DNA of 14,296 nt from F1-60-MAGs149 sp032119475 (GCA_032119475.1 JAUMCA010000075.1:1-14296); one strand, 5' to 3'. Positions 6,031 to 13,809 are shown, numbered from the stretch's first letter. Notes: generated from the letters alone by a model not told the origin. A program made the numbers and translations.

Positions 6031-7644
6031 GTGTTGCCGTCCGACCAACGCCACTCGCTGACCGTCTCGATCGTCGCCGAGGGGCGCGGTCCTGCGCTTG
6101 CGTACCCGCTGGAGGTGCAGCGGCTCGTCGGGGTGATGTCGCCGTCGGAACCGGACCGTCCGCTCCGGGAGCACACGCATCCCGAGGACCTCGCCCAGCT
6201 CGACGCAGTTGAGTCGGCAGTCGCCTCCGGCGACGCAGCGGCAGCGGAGGTGCGGCTGCTCGCCGCCGATGGCGTGTCGCGGTGGTTCTCGGTCCTGGCG
6301 ATGCCGACGCGGGACAGCGCTGGTCGTGTGGTCGGGCACGTCGCCGCGTGGCGCGATATGGACGGGGAGATGAGCCTGCGGGAGGATCTCGTGGACTCCG
6401 AGCGGCGGTTTCGCCTGCTGGCGGAGACGGCATCCGACATCGTCTACGAGGCGGGGGCGGACCGCTGCGTGACCTGGGTGTCGTCGTCGATCGAGCGCGC
6501 GCTCGGATGGACGCCGGAGGACCTCGTCGGCACGTGGATGTCGGACCTCGTGCACCCGGATGACCTGGCCTGGTCGACCGCGCGGCGCGATCGCATCTAC
6601 GCGGGCGATCCGGAGGCGGAGGCCGAGGGCAGCTTCGTGCTGCGCCTGCGCACGAAGGACGGCGGGTACCGGTGGGTGTCGACGACCCTCACGACGCATC
6701 GCGCCGACGACGGCACGCCGATGCAGTTCACGGGGGGCATGAAGGTCATCGATGACGTGATGGAGGAGCGCCAGCGGCTCGCGGAGTCCGAGGAGCGCTT
6801 CCGCCTGCTCGCCGAGAACGCCGCCGACGTCGTCTACCTGATGCGAGACCAGCGGGCGGTCTGGGTCTCGCCGTCGGTCACGGCGGTGCTCGGCTGGAGC
6901 GCGGAGGAGTGGCTCGCGGGCGGTTTCGACGAGTACGCGCATCCGGATGATGCCGACGAGATCGCGCGATGCCGCGAGGATGTCGCCAGGGGTGGGCGCG
7001 CCGAGGCGGAGGTGCGCGCCCGCACGCGCGACGGCGCGTACCGCTGGGTGCAGGTGAACGCCGGGCCCTTCGTCGACGCCGACGGTCGCCGGGACGGCAT
7101 CGTCGCCTCGTTCCGCGTCATCGACGAGCAGGTGGCCGCGCGCCGGGAACTCGAGCGGCGGGCGACCTACGACGAGCTGACCGGCGCGCTCAAGCGCGGT
7201 CCTGCGCTCGACCGGCTCGAGACGGCCGAGGACGGATTCGCGGTGCTGTACGTCGACCTCGATGGCTTCAAGGAGATCAACGACACCTGGGGGCATGCGG
7301 TCGGCGACACGGTGCTCACATCCGCGGTGGAGCGCATGGCCGCGCTGGTGGGGGGACACGATGCGGTCGCCCGTGTCGGCGGTGACGAGTTCCTCGTCCT
7401 CCTGACGGGGGCGGTCGACCGTTCCGAGGCGGAGGCGGTGGCCGACGCGATCCGCGCCGCACTCGCCGAACCGGTGCCGACACCGGCCGGTCCGGTGGTC
7501 GTCACGGGCAGCGTCGGCATCGCCCTGCGGCGCCCGGGCGAGGCACCCGAGGCGACGGTGACCCGCGCCGACCGGGAGATGTACCGGGCCAAGGGCGCCC
7601 GGGGCGCTGCAGGACGCCGATCCGGCGCCGACCGTCGCGCCTGA
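6031..7644 (+). CDS. Triple-PAS diguanylate cyclase (PAS-PAS-PAS-GGDEF), 537 aa
   Basis: This protein joins two GTP into cyclic di-GMP under control of N-terminal sensory domains. Numbering from GTG 6031, PAS1 is degenerate (about 30-115), PAS2 spans about 124-245 and PAS3 about 254-370. PAS2 and PAS3 begin with near-identical SERRFRLLAETASDIVY and SEERFRLLAENAADVVY segments, indicating domain duplication. The GGDEF domain (about 378-530) has D409-L-D-G-F-K, N417-D and the active-site loop G450-G-D-E-F454, so it should be active. The product-inhibition I-site RxxD is GxxD (G441, D444). There is no membrane span, EAL or HAMP domain, so it is a soluble sensor. The open frame extends up to GTG 5974, but those 19 codons have poor GC bias and contain a promoter-like box, so 6031 is preferred. 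Confidence 0.9.
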   Translation: MLPSDQRHSLTVSIVAEGRGPALAYPLEVQRLVGVMSPSEPDRPLREHTHPEDLAQLDAVESAVASGDAAAAEVRLLAADGVSRWFSVLAMPTRDSAGRVVGHVAAWRDMDGEMSLREDLVDSERRFRLLAETASDIVYEAGADRCVTWVSSSIERALGWTPEDLVGTWMSDLVHPDDLAWSTARRDRIYAGDPEAEAEGSFVLRLRTKDGGYRWVSTTLTTHRADDGTPMQFTGGMKVIDDVMEERQRLAESEERFRLLAENAADVVYLMRDQRAVWVSPSVTAVLGWSAEEWLAGGFDEYAHPDDADEIARCREDVARGGRAEAEVRARTRDGAYRWVQVNAGPFVDADGRRDGIVASFRVIDEQVAARRELERRATYDELTGALKRGPALDRLETAEDGFAVLYVDLDGFKEINDTWGHAVGDTVLTSAVERMAALVGGHDAVARVGGDEFLVLLTGAVDRSEAEAVADAIRAALAEPVPTPAGPVVVTGSVGIALRRPGEAPEATVTRADREMYRAKGARGAAGRRSGADRRA

Positions 7645-7648
7645 CCCA

Positions 7649-7661
7649 CCGGCAGCGCCGG
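7649..7661 (+). terminator. Weak hairpin after the diguanylate cyclase
   Basis: CCGGC-AGC-GCCGG forms a 5-bp stem with a 3-base loop five bases after the stop codon. No T-run follows. Low support. Confidence 0.25.
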
Positions 7662-7682
7662 ACGGTCGGCGGATTTCGGTCG

Positions 7683-7688
7683 TAGGAT
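7683..7688 (+). promoter_or_regulatory. -10 box of the SDR gene (leadered)
   Basis: TAGGAT lies 29 bases before ATG 7718. The transcript would have a 5' leader of about 23 bases carrying GGAGAGGA (7703-7710), a good Shine-Dalgarno site seven bases before the start. It contrasts with the leaderless genes nearby. Confidence 0.5.
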
Positions 7689-7717
7689 CAGGGGACCGCA
7701 CCGGAGAGGACCGCAGC

Positions 7718-8479
7718 ATGGACGCCACGCGCCACGCCAACCGCATCGCGATCGTGACGGGCGCCGGCAGCGGCATCGGCCGCGCGACCGTGCTCCGCCT
7801 CGTCCGGGAGGGCGCGCACGTCGTCGGCTGCGACGTCGCGGAGGAGGGACTCGACGGGACGCGGATCGCCGTCGAGGCGCTCGGCGGGTCCGTGCGGCTG
7901 GTCACCGCGGACGTGACACGACAGGCGGACATCGATCGGCTGATGGGCGAGGCCGGTCCGCGGGTGGACGTCCTCGCGAACGTCGCCGGGATCATGGACC
8001 ACTTCGTCCCGCTGGACGCGCTCGACGATGCGACGTGGCAGCGCGTGCTCGACGTCAACCTGACCGGCGTCATGCGGCTCTCCCGCGCCGTCGTGCCGCT
8101 CATGCGCGCGGCGGGCGGCGGGGCGATCGTCACCGTGGCGTCGGAGGCATCGCTCCGCGCGGGGGTGTCGGGGGTGACCTACACGACCTCGAAACACGCG
8201 GTGATCGGCCTCGTGCGCAGCATCGCGTGGTCCTACGGACCGGACGGCGTCCGGTCCAACGCGGTGCTTCCGGGCGCCGTCGAGACGGGCATCGGCGCGA
8301 CCGCGTCGCCGACGGTGCCCGGCACCATGGAGCGCGCCATGCTCGCGATGGCGACGATGCCGCCCACCCCGGCGCAGCCGGACGAGATCGCGACCGTCAT
8401 CTCGTGGCTTGCGAGCGACGAGGCGTCGAACGTGAATGGCGCCCTGGTCACCGCCGACGGCGGTTGGTCCGCGGGCTGA
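7718..8479 (+). CDS. Short-chain dehydrogenase/reductase, 253 aa
   Basis: This is a classical SDR oxidoreductase with a Rossmann fold. The cofactor loop TGAGSGIG occupies 14-21, D39 at the end of beta-2 favours NAD(H) over NADP(H), and NVAG is at 88-91. The catalytic tetrad is N114, S142, Y155 and K159 (YTTSK). The C-terminal DGGWSAG is the usual family ending. The substrate is not predictable; FabG-like, 3-alpha-hydroxysteroid and sugar or alcohol dehydrogenases share this architecture. ATG 7718 is fixed by GGAGAGGA upstream. The glycosyltransferase gene follows after 40 bases but has its own promoter-like box, so a shared role with the carbohydrate genes is possible rather than shown. Confidence 0.93.
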   Translation: MDATRHANRIAIVTGAGSGIGRATVLRLVREGAHVVGCDVAEEGLDGTRIAVEALGGSVRLVTADVTRQADIDRLMGEAGPRVDVLANVAGIMDHFVPLDALDDATWQRVLDVNLTGVMRLSRAVVPLMRAAGGGAIVTVASEASLRAGVSGVTYTTSKHAVIGLVRSIAWSYGPDGVRSNAVLPGAVETGIGATASPTVPGTMERAMLAMATMPPTPAQPDEIATVISWLASDEASNVNGALVTADGGWSAG

Positions 8480-8507
8480 CGACGGTTTGCCGCGGTACCC
8501 GGGCGGG

Positions 8508-8513
8508 TAGGCC
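8508..8513 (+). promoter_or_regulatory. -10 box giving a leaderless glycosyltransferase transcript
   Basis: TAGGCC lies exactly six bases before GTG 8520. No ribosome site is present. Confidence 0.45.
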
Positions 8514-8519
8514 CTCGGT

Positions 8520-9578
8520 GTGGAGCACCTGCGCATCGGGATCCTGGCGCCCCCGTGGATCCCGGTTCCCCCGCCGGCCTACGGCGGGATCGAAGCGGTG
8601 CTCGCCACGCTGGGGGCCGCACTCGTCCGCCGGGGGCATGCCGTCCGCATGGTCGCGCCCGAGGGGTCCCGGATCGCGGGCGTCGAGATCGTCGAGACGC
8701 CGCTCCCGACGCTGCCGATGGGCGACGTGGTCGGGGACTTCGCCCACGCGTTGGCGGGGCTCGATGCCCTGCGGGACGTCGACGTCGTGCTCGACCACTC
8801 GGGGGTTGCCGCAGCGGCGCTCGCCGATGCCCATCCGGTGCCCATGCTCCACGTCTGCCACGGATCGTCCGTCGGCGTGCTCGGCCAGGTCTACGTCGGA
8901 CTCGCCCGACGGGTCCGTACGCTGCGGCTCGTCGCCATCAGCGAGACGCAGCGCCGTTCGCTCCCGCCCGCCGCCACGGTCGGCGTGTGCCACAACGGCC
9001 TCGACGTCGATGACGTGCCGTTCGGCGACGGCGGCGGCGGCTACCTCGCCTTCGTCGGTCGCATGGCGCCCGAGAAGGCGCCGGACGCAGCCATCCGCAT
9101 CGCGCGCGCGGCCGGCCTGCCGCTGCGGATGGCGGCCAAGTGCCGCGACGAGCGCGAGCAGGCCTACTTCGACGCCCGCGTCCGACCGCTGTTGGGGCCC
9201 GACGTCGAGTGGCTCGGCGAGATCGACCACGCGGCGCGCGGGCAGCTGCTCGCCGACGCGCTCGCGCTGGTCTTCCCCATCACGTGGGAGGAGCCGTTCG
9301 GGATGGTGATGATCGAGGCGATGGCGGCGGGTACGCCCGTGCTTGCGACGCCCCGCGGCGCGGCGCCCGAGATCGTCGTGGACGGGGTGACGGGCTACCT
9401 CCGGCATGGCGAGGCGGAACTCGCCGGTGCCGCCGGCCGCGTGGGCGCCATCGACCGTTCCGCGTGCCGGGCGCACGTCGAACGCCACTTCTCGGGCACC
9501 GCCATGGCGCGGGCCTACGAGCGCGTCATCCGGACGACGCTCGAGGACGCGCACACGCCTACCGCGCTCGCGGGCTGA
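8520..9578 (+). CDS. GT4-family glycosyltransferase, 352 aa
   Basis: This is a GT-B fold, retaining glycosyltransferase of the GT4 group, transferring a sugar from a nucleotide donor to an unidentified acceptor. The N-terminal domain has the acceptor-site segment PPPAYGGIE (17-25) that replaces the GG loop. The C-terminal donor domain begins near LAFVGRMAPEKAPD and carries the E-x7-E motif at E258-PFGMVMI-E266 followed by AMAAGTPVLA. No membrane segment is seen. GTG 8520 is selected because of the leaderless promoter box. Its TGA overlaps the ATG of the amylo-alpha-1,6-glucosidase-like gene (TGATG), so both are probably made together. The pairing suggests synthesis and turnover of one glucoside or glucan, which is inference. 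Confidence 0.92.
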   Translation: MEHLRIGILAPPWIPVPPPAYGGIEAVLATLGAALVRRGHAVRMVAPEGSRIAGVEIVETPLPTLPMGDVVGDFAHALAGLDALRDVDVVLDHSGVAAAALADAHPVPMLHVCHGSSVGVLGQVYVGLARRVRTLRLVAISETQRRSLPPAATVGVCHNGLDVDDVPFGDGGGGYLAFVGRMAPEKAPDAAIRIARAAGLPLRMAAKCRDEREQAYFDARVRPLLGPDVEWLGEIDHAARGQLLADALALVFPITWEEPFGMVMIEAMAAGTPVLATPRGAAPEIVVDGVTGYLRHGEAELAGAAGRVGAIDRSACRAHVERHFSGTAMARAYERVIRTTLEDAHTPTALAG

Positions 9579-11686
9579 TGGCGACCGGCGGTCGACGGCA
9601 CGAACCGGCCGTCTTCGCCGGCGGTCGCACGATCGCGCTGATTCACGGTCTGACGTTCGCGGTCTCGGATCCCAGCGGCGAGATCGACACCGGCCACGAG
9701 GGACTGATCGCCGGCGACACCCGTCATGTCAGCCGCCTCGTCGTGCGCGTCGACAACGCACCGGTCCAGGCGGTCGGCGCCGCGATGCTCGGCCCGGACA
9801 TCGCACGCTTCGCGGGTACGGCCGTCACCCGCGATACCTCGCCGGACGCCCCGCTCGAGGTGCACCGCACGCGTGCGGTCGGCGACGGGGTGTTCGTCGA
9901 GGAGATCGAGCTCCACTGGTGGGGAACGGTCGCGCGCGAGGTGCCGGTGATCGTCGAGGTCGACGCCGACTTCGCCGATATCTTCGAGGTGCGGGCGCTC
10001 GACGCCGACGTGGGCACGCCGCGCCGTCGCCACCCCGTGGACGTCGAGTGGACGGCCGATGGCATGGTGCTGCGCGAGCTTGGCGTGCACCTCGAGACGC
10101 GCGTCACGTGCGATCCCCCGCCCGATGGCCGCGCGGCCGCCGGGATGGTCTGGGCCGCCCACGTGCGGCGTGGCGAGCCGTGGCGGATCATCGTCCGCAT
10201 CGACACCGGGCGGGAGTCCAGTGTGCCCGAGGCCCCGCGGCCGGCGGCCCTCGAGGACCCCGTCGTGGCGAGCGTTCCGCCCATCCTCGCGCGTGCCTGC
10301 GTGGCCGGACTCGCGGACCTCGACGCGCTCAGCCTCGCCGACCCCCTCGATCCGACCCGCGCCGTCACGGCGGCCGGCATTCCCTGGTTCGTGGCGCTGT
10401 TCGGCCGCGACAGCCTGATCGCGGCCCGCCAGGCCCGGCTGTTCCGCCCGGAGCGGCTCGTCGACGCGCTCTGCGCGCTGGCGGTGCGCCAGGGGGTCGA
10501 GGACGACCCCGAGCGCGAGGAGCAGCCCGGCAAGGTGCTGCACGAGGTGCGCCTCACGCGGCGGCCGTGGCTGCAGGGCGCCACGGGGACGGCGGACGGC
10601 ACGCGGCCGTACTTCGGCTCGGTGGACGCCACGCCGCTGTTCTTGATGGCGCTCGGGACCGCGCTGCGCTGGGGCGCGCCGCGGTCGGCGGTCGTCGATC
10701 TCATGCCCGCGGCGCACGCGGCGCTCGCGTGGCTCCGCGGACCGGGCGATCCGGATGGCGACGGCCTGATCGAGTACGCCCCGTCCACGCCGCACGGCCT
10801 GCGCAACCAGGGCTGGAAGGACTCGGCGAACGCCATCCAATGGCCCGACGGCACGCTGGCCGAGGGGCCGATCGCCGTCGTCGAGGCGCAGGCGTACGCG
10901 TATCGGGGGCGACTCGACTTCGCGCAGGTGCTGGATGCGATGGGCGAACCCGACGAGGCCGAGGAGCTGCGCGAGGAGGCCGAGGAGCTCCGACAGGCGA
11001 TCTGCCGGCGATTCTGGGTGGCGGGCGACGACGGGTCGCCGGGGTACTTCGCCGTCGCCCTCGACGGCGACAAGCGCGCCGTCCGGAGCGTGGCGAGCAA
11101 CATGGGTCACCTGCTCTGGTGCGGCGTGCCGGATCCGCCGGCTGCCGCGGACGTCGCCGCCCATCTGACCGGAAGCGGCCTCGCCAGCGGGTTCGGCCTG
11201 CGGACGCTGTCCGCGCGCATGGCGGGCTTCAACCCCAACGGCTACCACGTGGGCTCCGTCTGGCCCCACGACACCGCCATCGCGTGCGACGGGCTCCGGC
11301 GCTACGGCCACCTCGAGGCCTGCCACACGCTGGCCACGGGGCTGATGGACGCGATGGCGATGTTCGAGCTGCGCCTGCCGGAGCTCTTCGGCGGCCACGA
11401 CCGGGCCACGCACGAAGCGCCGATCCCGTTTCCGACCGCGTGCCGCCCACAGGCCTGGGCCGCCGGTGTCCCGCTCCAGCTGGTCGCCGTGTTCCTCGGC
11501 ATCGAGCCGAACCTGACGGAGGGCCGGATCGTGATCGCACCGGCGCTGCCGCCGGGGATCGACGAGCTCGCGGTGCACGGCATCCGCTTCCCCACGGGGC
11601 GCCTCTCCGTACGCGTCCGCCGGTCCGGCGAGACCGACATCTGCGAGGCGCCGCGCGGCGTGGCGATCGAACTGGCGGCCGGATAA
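9578..11686 (+). CDS. Amylo-alpha-1,6-glucosidase / glycogen-debranching-like glycoside hydrolase, 702 aa
   Basis: An N-terminal beta-rich domain of the bacterial glycogen-debranching type (about 10-220, with the characteristic GLIAGDTRHVSRL near 42-54) precedes an (alpha/alpha)6-barrel catalytic domain (about 240-690). Barrel signatures include WFVALFGRDS (R277-D278), NQGWKDS (410-416) and SVWPHDTAI (W562-D565), all typical of the amylo-alpha-1,6-glucosidase/MGH1-type hydrolases. The enzyme probably cleaves an alpha-linked glucoside in the cytosol, since there is no signal peptide. Annotation as a glycogen debrancher is conventional; a small glucoside such as a compatible solute is an equally open substrate. 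The ATG at 9578 overlaps the preceding stop codon, indicating translational coupling with the GT4 gene. Longer upstream starts would lie inside that gene. Confidence 0.9.
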   Translation: MATGGRRHEPAVFAGGRTIALIHGLTFAVSDPSGEIDTGHEGLIAGDTRHVSRLVVRVDNAPVQAVGAAMLGPDIARFAGTAVTRDTSPDAPLEVHRTRAVGDGVFVEEIELHWWGTVAREVPVIVEVDADFADIFEVRALDADVGTPRRRHPVDVEWTADGMVLRELGVHLETRVTCDPPPDGRAAAGMVWAAHVRRGEPWRIIVRIDTGRESSVPEAPRPAALEDPVVASVPPILARACVAGLADLDALSLADPLDPTRAVTAAGIPWFVALFGRDSLIAARQARLFRPERLVDALCALAVRQGVEDDPEREEQPGKVLHEVRLTRRPWLQGATGTADGTRPYFGSVDATPLFLMALGTALRWGAPRSAVVDLMPAAHAALAWLRGPGDPDGDGLIEYAPSTPHGLRNQGWKDSANAIQWPDGTLAEGPIAVVEAQAYAYRGRLDFAQVLDAMGEPDEAEELREEAEELRQAICRRFWVAGDDGSPGYFAVALDGDKRAVRSVASNMGHLLWCGVPDPPAAADVAAHLTGSGLASGFGLRTLSARMAGFNPNGYHVGSVWPHDTAIACDGLRRYGHLEACHTLATGLMDAMAMFELRLPELFGGHDRATHEAPIPFPTACRPQAWAAGVPLQLVAVFLGIEPNLTEGRIVIAPALPPGIDELAVHGIRFPTGRLSVRVRRSGETDICEAPRGVAIELAAG

Positions 11687-11690
11687 TTTC

Positions 11691-11739
11691 CCTTTTCCGG
11701 CAAACTAGTAAGGTCTTTTATTGCGCGTTTCCGGAAAGG
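11691..11739 (+). promoter_or_regulatory. Dyad repeats in the AT-rich region upstream of the Amt-like gene
   Basis: The 128-base gap 11687-11814 is the least GC-rich part of the window. It holds TTTTCCGGCAAA (11693-11704) and the perfect palindrome TTTCCGGAAA (11728-11737), with CCGG cores 34 bases apart. CCTTTTCCGG (11691-11700) is also the imperfect inverted repeat of CCGGAAAGG (11731-11739). Either a paired operator or a stem-loop is possible. A TAAGGT -10-like box (11709-11714) sits between them. Confidence 0.4.
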
Positions 11740-11778
11740 CCTCACCACATTCGGTCGGATTGAATAACTCCAGGAGGG

Positions 11779-11795
11779 CCGCACCCCGCGTGCGG
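11779..11795 (+). promoter_or_regulatory. Small hairpin and possible mini-ORF in the Amt-like leader
   Basis: CCGCAC and GTGCGG form a 6-bp stem with a 5-base loop. AGGAGG (11772-11777) lies just upstream, and a GTG at 11790 opens a three-codon frame ending at TGA 11801, immediately before the true ribosome site. A translational control role is speculative. Confidence 0.25.
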
Positions 11796-11800
11796 TCGTG

Positions 11801-11809
11801 AGGAAGGAG
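11801..11809 (+). promoter_or_regulatory. Strong ribosome binding site of the Amt-like gene
   Basis: AGGAAGGAG lies five bases before ATG 11815. It is the best Shine-Dalgarno site in the window and suggests high expression. Confidence 0.8.
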
Positions 11810-11814
11810 ACCGG

Positions 11815-13254
11815 ATGGATACGGTGCTTGCCGCCGCTCAGGTGTACCCGGAGCAGGTGACGACGAACCAGCTCGTGCAGAACCTCGTCTACGCGTCAGG
11901 CACGGTGGGGGCGATCTTCGTCCTCGTCGGCCTCCTGCTGATCGACGCCGGTGGCCTGCGACGCCGGAACATCGGCAACGCGACCGCTGAGAAGCTGATC
12001 GGCTTCTTCATCGGCTTCGCCGTGTACTTCGGCATCGGCTTCGCCATGTGGGCGGCGCAGTACAACCGGCCGTTCTACGGCAGCGCGTTGGAGGCGATGA
12101 CGGAGACCGCCAAGCAGTTCTGGGTCGGCGGCAACCTGTCGAACGATCTGGCGCAGTACGTCGACCCGGCGGTCTGGCCAGCGCTGAACAGCTTCCAGAT
12201 CTTCATCTTCTTCCTGGCCTGCTTCGCCGGCCTGATCAACGTGCTGCTGCACTTCGCGGTGTCCGAGCGGATGCGGCCGATCGCGTTCTACATCACCTGC
12301 GTGGTGGCGACGATCGTGTCCTCCCTGCTCAGCTACGCGACGTGGGGTTCGGTCGGCTGGCTGACCAACCTCGGCTTCCACGACTTCTTCGGAGTCGGAT
12401 TCGTCTACATGTTCACGGGCGGCATGGCGCTGGTGTTCGCCATCGCGCTCGGCCGTCGGCCCGGCATGTACGAGTCGCATCCGAAGGTGAGCGAGTACCG
12501 CATCCCCAACAACGGTCTCGTGATCGGCGGCGTCGCGACGGTGTTCGCGGGTCTGCCGATGGTGATCCTGTCGTGCCTGTTCTTCTTCGATCCCGAGGCG
12601 CTCGCCGTCAGCGTGACGATGGCGGAAACCAGCGTCGGCATCGCGTTCAACAACTACGGCATGGCCTGGGCCGGCGGTGTGCTGGGCGGTGCGGTCATCG
12701 CCTACCTGACCAAGAAGTACAGCTACATCGCCCTCGGTGCGTTCGGCGGCTACGTCGCTTGCGCGTCAGCGATGGACGTGTACAAGCCCTGGCAGACCTT
12801 CCTCGTGGCGCTCGGCGCTCCGGTCGTCGCGTTCCTGGTCTACGAGCTGATGAAGAAGCGCGGCATCGACGAGCACAAGCTGATTCCGCTGTTCGTCGGC
12901 TGCGGCACGTACGGCATGATCATGGTCGGCCTGATCGCCTGGGGCACGCCGAAGGGCGGCTACCTCGGCTATGACGCGCCGTGGGCCTTCCAGGGCGCCG
13001 AGATCACCCTCTGGTGGCAGCTCATCGGCAGCGCGTTCATCCTCGCTGTCGGCATCGGCACGGGGCTGGTCCTGACGCTGATCTTCAAGGCCCTCGGGAT
13101 CCTCCGGGTCTCCGACGACGATCAGGCCGAGGGTCTGGACCGCGTCTTCTGGGGCATGGAGCCGGACGTGCAGCCGATCGGCGAGTACGTCGAGGCCCCG
13201 CGCGCATCCGCCGCGCCCAGCGCGGCGGCGGACTCGTCGACGATCGATCGCTGA
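11815..13254 (+). CDS. Divergent Amt/MEP/Rh-family (ammonium transporter-like) membrane protein, 479 aa
   Basis: The chain has about ten to eleven hydrophobic spans, starting near residue 28 without a cleavable signal peptide, and a soluble Ala/Ser-rich tail. Family-like landmarks are SERMRPIAFY (about 159), WGSVGWL-x-NLGF-x-DFFG (177-193, like the Amt W-G-G-G-x-L ... DFAG region), the PNN motif before the next span, and a final EGLD. However, the pore region differs. Placing D190 on AmtB D160 puts Y198 where the first pore His (H168) belongs, and F360 of LFVGCGTYG falls where the second His (H318) belongs. The FNAGS segment after the Phe gate is also not recognisable. Ammonium transport is therefore uncertain; it may carry another substrate or act as a sensor. 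No PII gene is adjacent. ATG 11815 follows a strong ribosome site. Confidence 0.85.
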   Translation: MDTVLAAAQVYPEQVTTNQLVQNLVYASGTVGAIFVLVGLLLIDAGGLRRRNIGNATAEKLIGFFIGFAVYFGIGFAMWAAQYNRPFYGSALEAMTETAKQFWVGGNLSNDLAQYVDPAVWPALNSFQIFIFFLACFAGLINVLLHFAVSERMRPIAFYITCVVATIVSSLLSYATWGSVGWLTNLGFHDFFGVGFVYMFTGGMALVFAIALGRRPGMYESHPKVSEYRIPNNGLVIGGVATVFAGLPMVILSCLFFFDPEALAVSVTMAETSVGIAFNNYGMAWAGGVLGGAVIAYLTKKYSYIALGAFGGYVACASAMDVYKPWQTFLVALGAPVVAFLVYELMKKRGIDEHKLIPLFVGCGTYGMIMVGLIAWGTPKGGYLGYDAPWAFQGAEITLWWQLIGSAFILAVGIGTGLVLTLIFKALGILRVSDDDQAEGLDRVFWGMEPDVQPIGEYVEAPRASAAPSAAADSSTIDR

Positions 13255-13269
13255 CCCTCCTGGCGTAAG

Positions 13270-13309
13270 CGGCCGGCGGCGGCCTCTCCAAGGACGCCGC
13301 CGCCGGTCG
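13270..13309 (+). terminator. Strong GC hairpin after the Amt-like gene
   Basis: CCGGCGGCGGC (13273-13283) pairs perfectly with GCCGCCGCCGG (13296-13306), extended by three more pairs including one G-U to a 14-bp stem with a 12-base loop. It starts 15 bases past the stop. No T-run follows, as is common for high-GC actinobacterial terminators. It also lies downstream of the converging cupin gene. A second small palindrome TGCTCCAGGAGCA follows at 13311-13323. Confidence 0.7.
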
Positions 13310-13341
13310 CTGCTCCAGGAGCACGCTCCGGCCTGACGTGG

Positions 13342-13716
13342 TCAGCGCTCGGGGTGCGTGGCGTTCCGGGGTGACGCGAACGGGTCGACCGACGCGTCGT
13401 CCGGGAAGCGATCCGGCGCGGGCCACGGCGCCAGCGTCAGGAGCAGGGTGGAGGTCTCGACGGCGCGGATGCCGTGGCGCTCGCCCGGCTCGAAGGCGAT
13501 CAGCGTCCCGGGACCGCAGCCGGTGCGGTCGTCGCCGGCGGTGATCTCCACGGATCCCTCGAGCACGTGGAGGAGCGCGCGCTCCTTGACCTGGTGGTCC
13601 GCCATCTCCTCGTGCCCGTCGAGGCGCAGGAGGATGACCCGTGCCTCGGGCGTGGACATCATCACGTGCGGCCGATCGACCTCGGCCGCCGCGCTCGTGC
13701 AGTCCCAGATCCGCAT
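13342..13716 (-). CDS. Small cytosolic cupin-domain protein, 124 aa
   Basis: This is a single-domain cupin without a signal peptide. The first motif region has H41, E45 and VLEGSVEI (51-58), but the second His of HxH is V43. The second motif has PG-x-L-I-A-F-EPGE and H81. With so few ligands, metal binding is doubtful, and a sensory or binding role is as likely as catalysis. The proline-rich tail (PWPAPDRFPDDASVDPF) extends beyond the barrel. An in-frame ATG exists at 13794, but 13716 is preferred because a TACGGT box lies exactly six bases before it, and the protein begins at a typical cupin N-terminus. It converges with the Amt-like gene and shares the hairpin region 13270-13323 with it. 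Confidence 0.8.
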   Translation of the reverse strand: MRIWDCTSAAAEVDRPHVMMSTPEARVILLRLDGHEEMADHQVKERALLHVLEGSVEITAGDDRTGCGPGTLIAFEPGERHGIRAVETSTLLLTLAPWPAPDRFPDDASVDPFASPRNATHPER

Positions 13717-13722
13717 GCGCGC

Positions 13723-13728
13723 ACCGTA
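13723..13728 (-). promoter_or_regulatory. -10 box giving a leaderless transcript of the small cupin
   Basis: TACGGT on the minus strand, six bases before ATG 13716. It matches the Nudix promoter box. Confidence 0.5.
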
Positions 13729-13809
13729 GCCATGCGGCGTCGGTCGTCGGCTCGGCGCGTCCGTGCCGTCGCGGCGGATTGCCCGCGTTCCCACTTCGGT
13801 CCGGCGGGG

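Noticed and set aside
9515..11578. Long minus-strand frame opposite the debranching-like enzyme
   Set aside because: Antisense shadow of a gene with clear catalytic motifs; no recognisable protein features.
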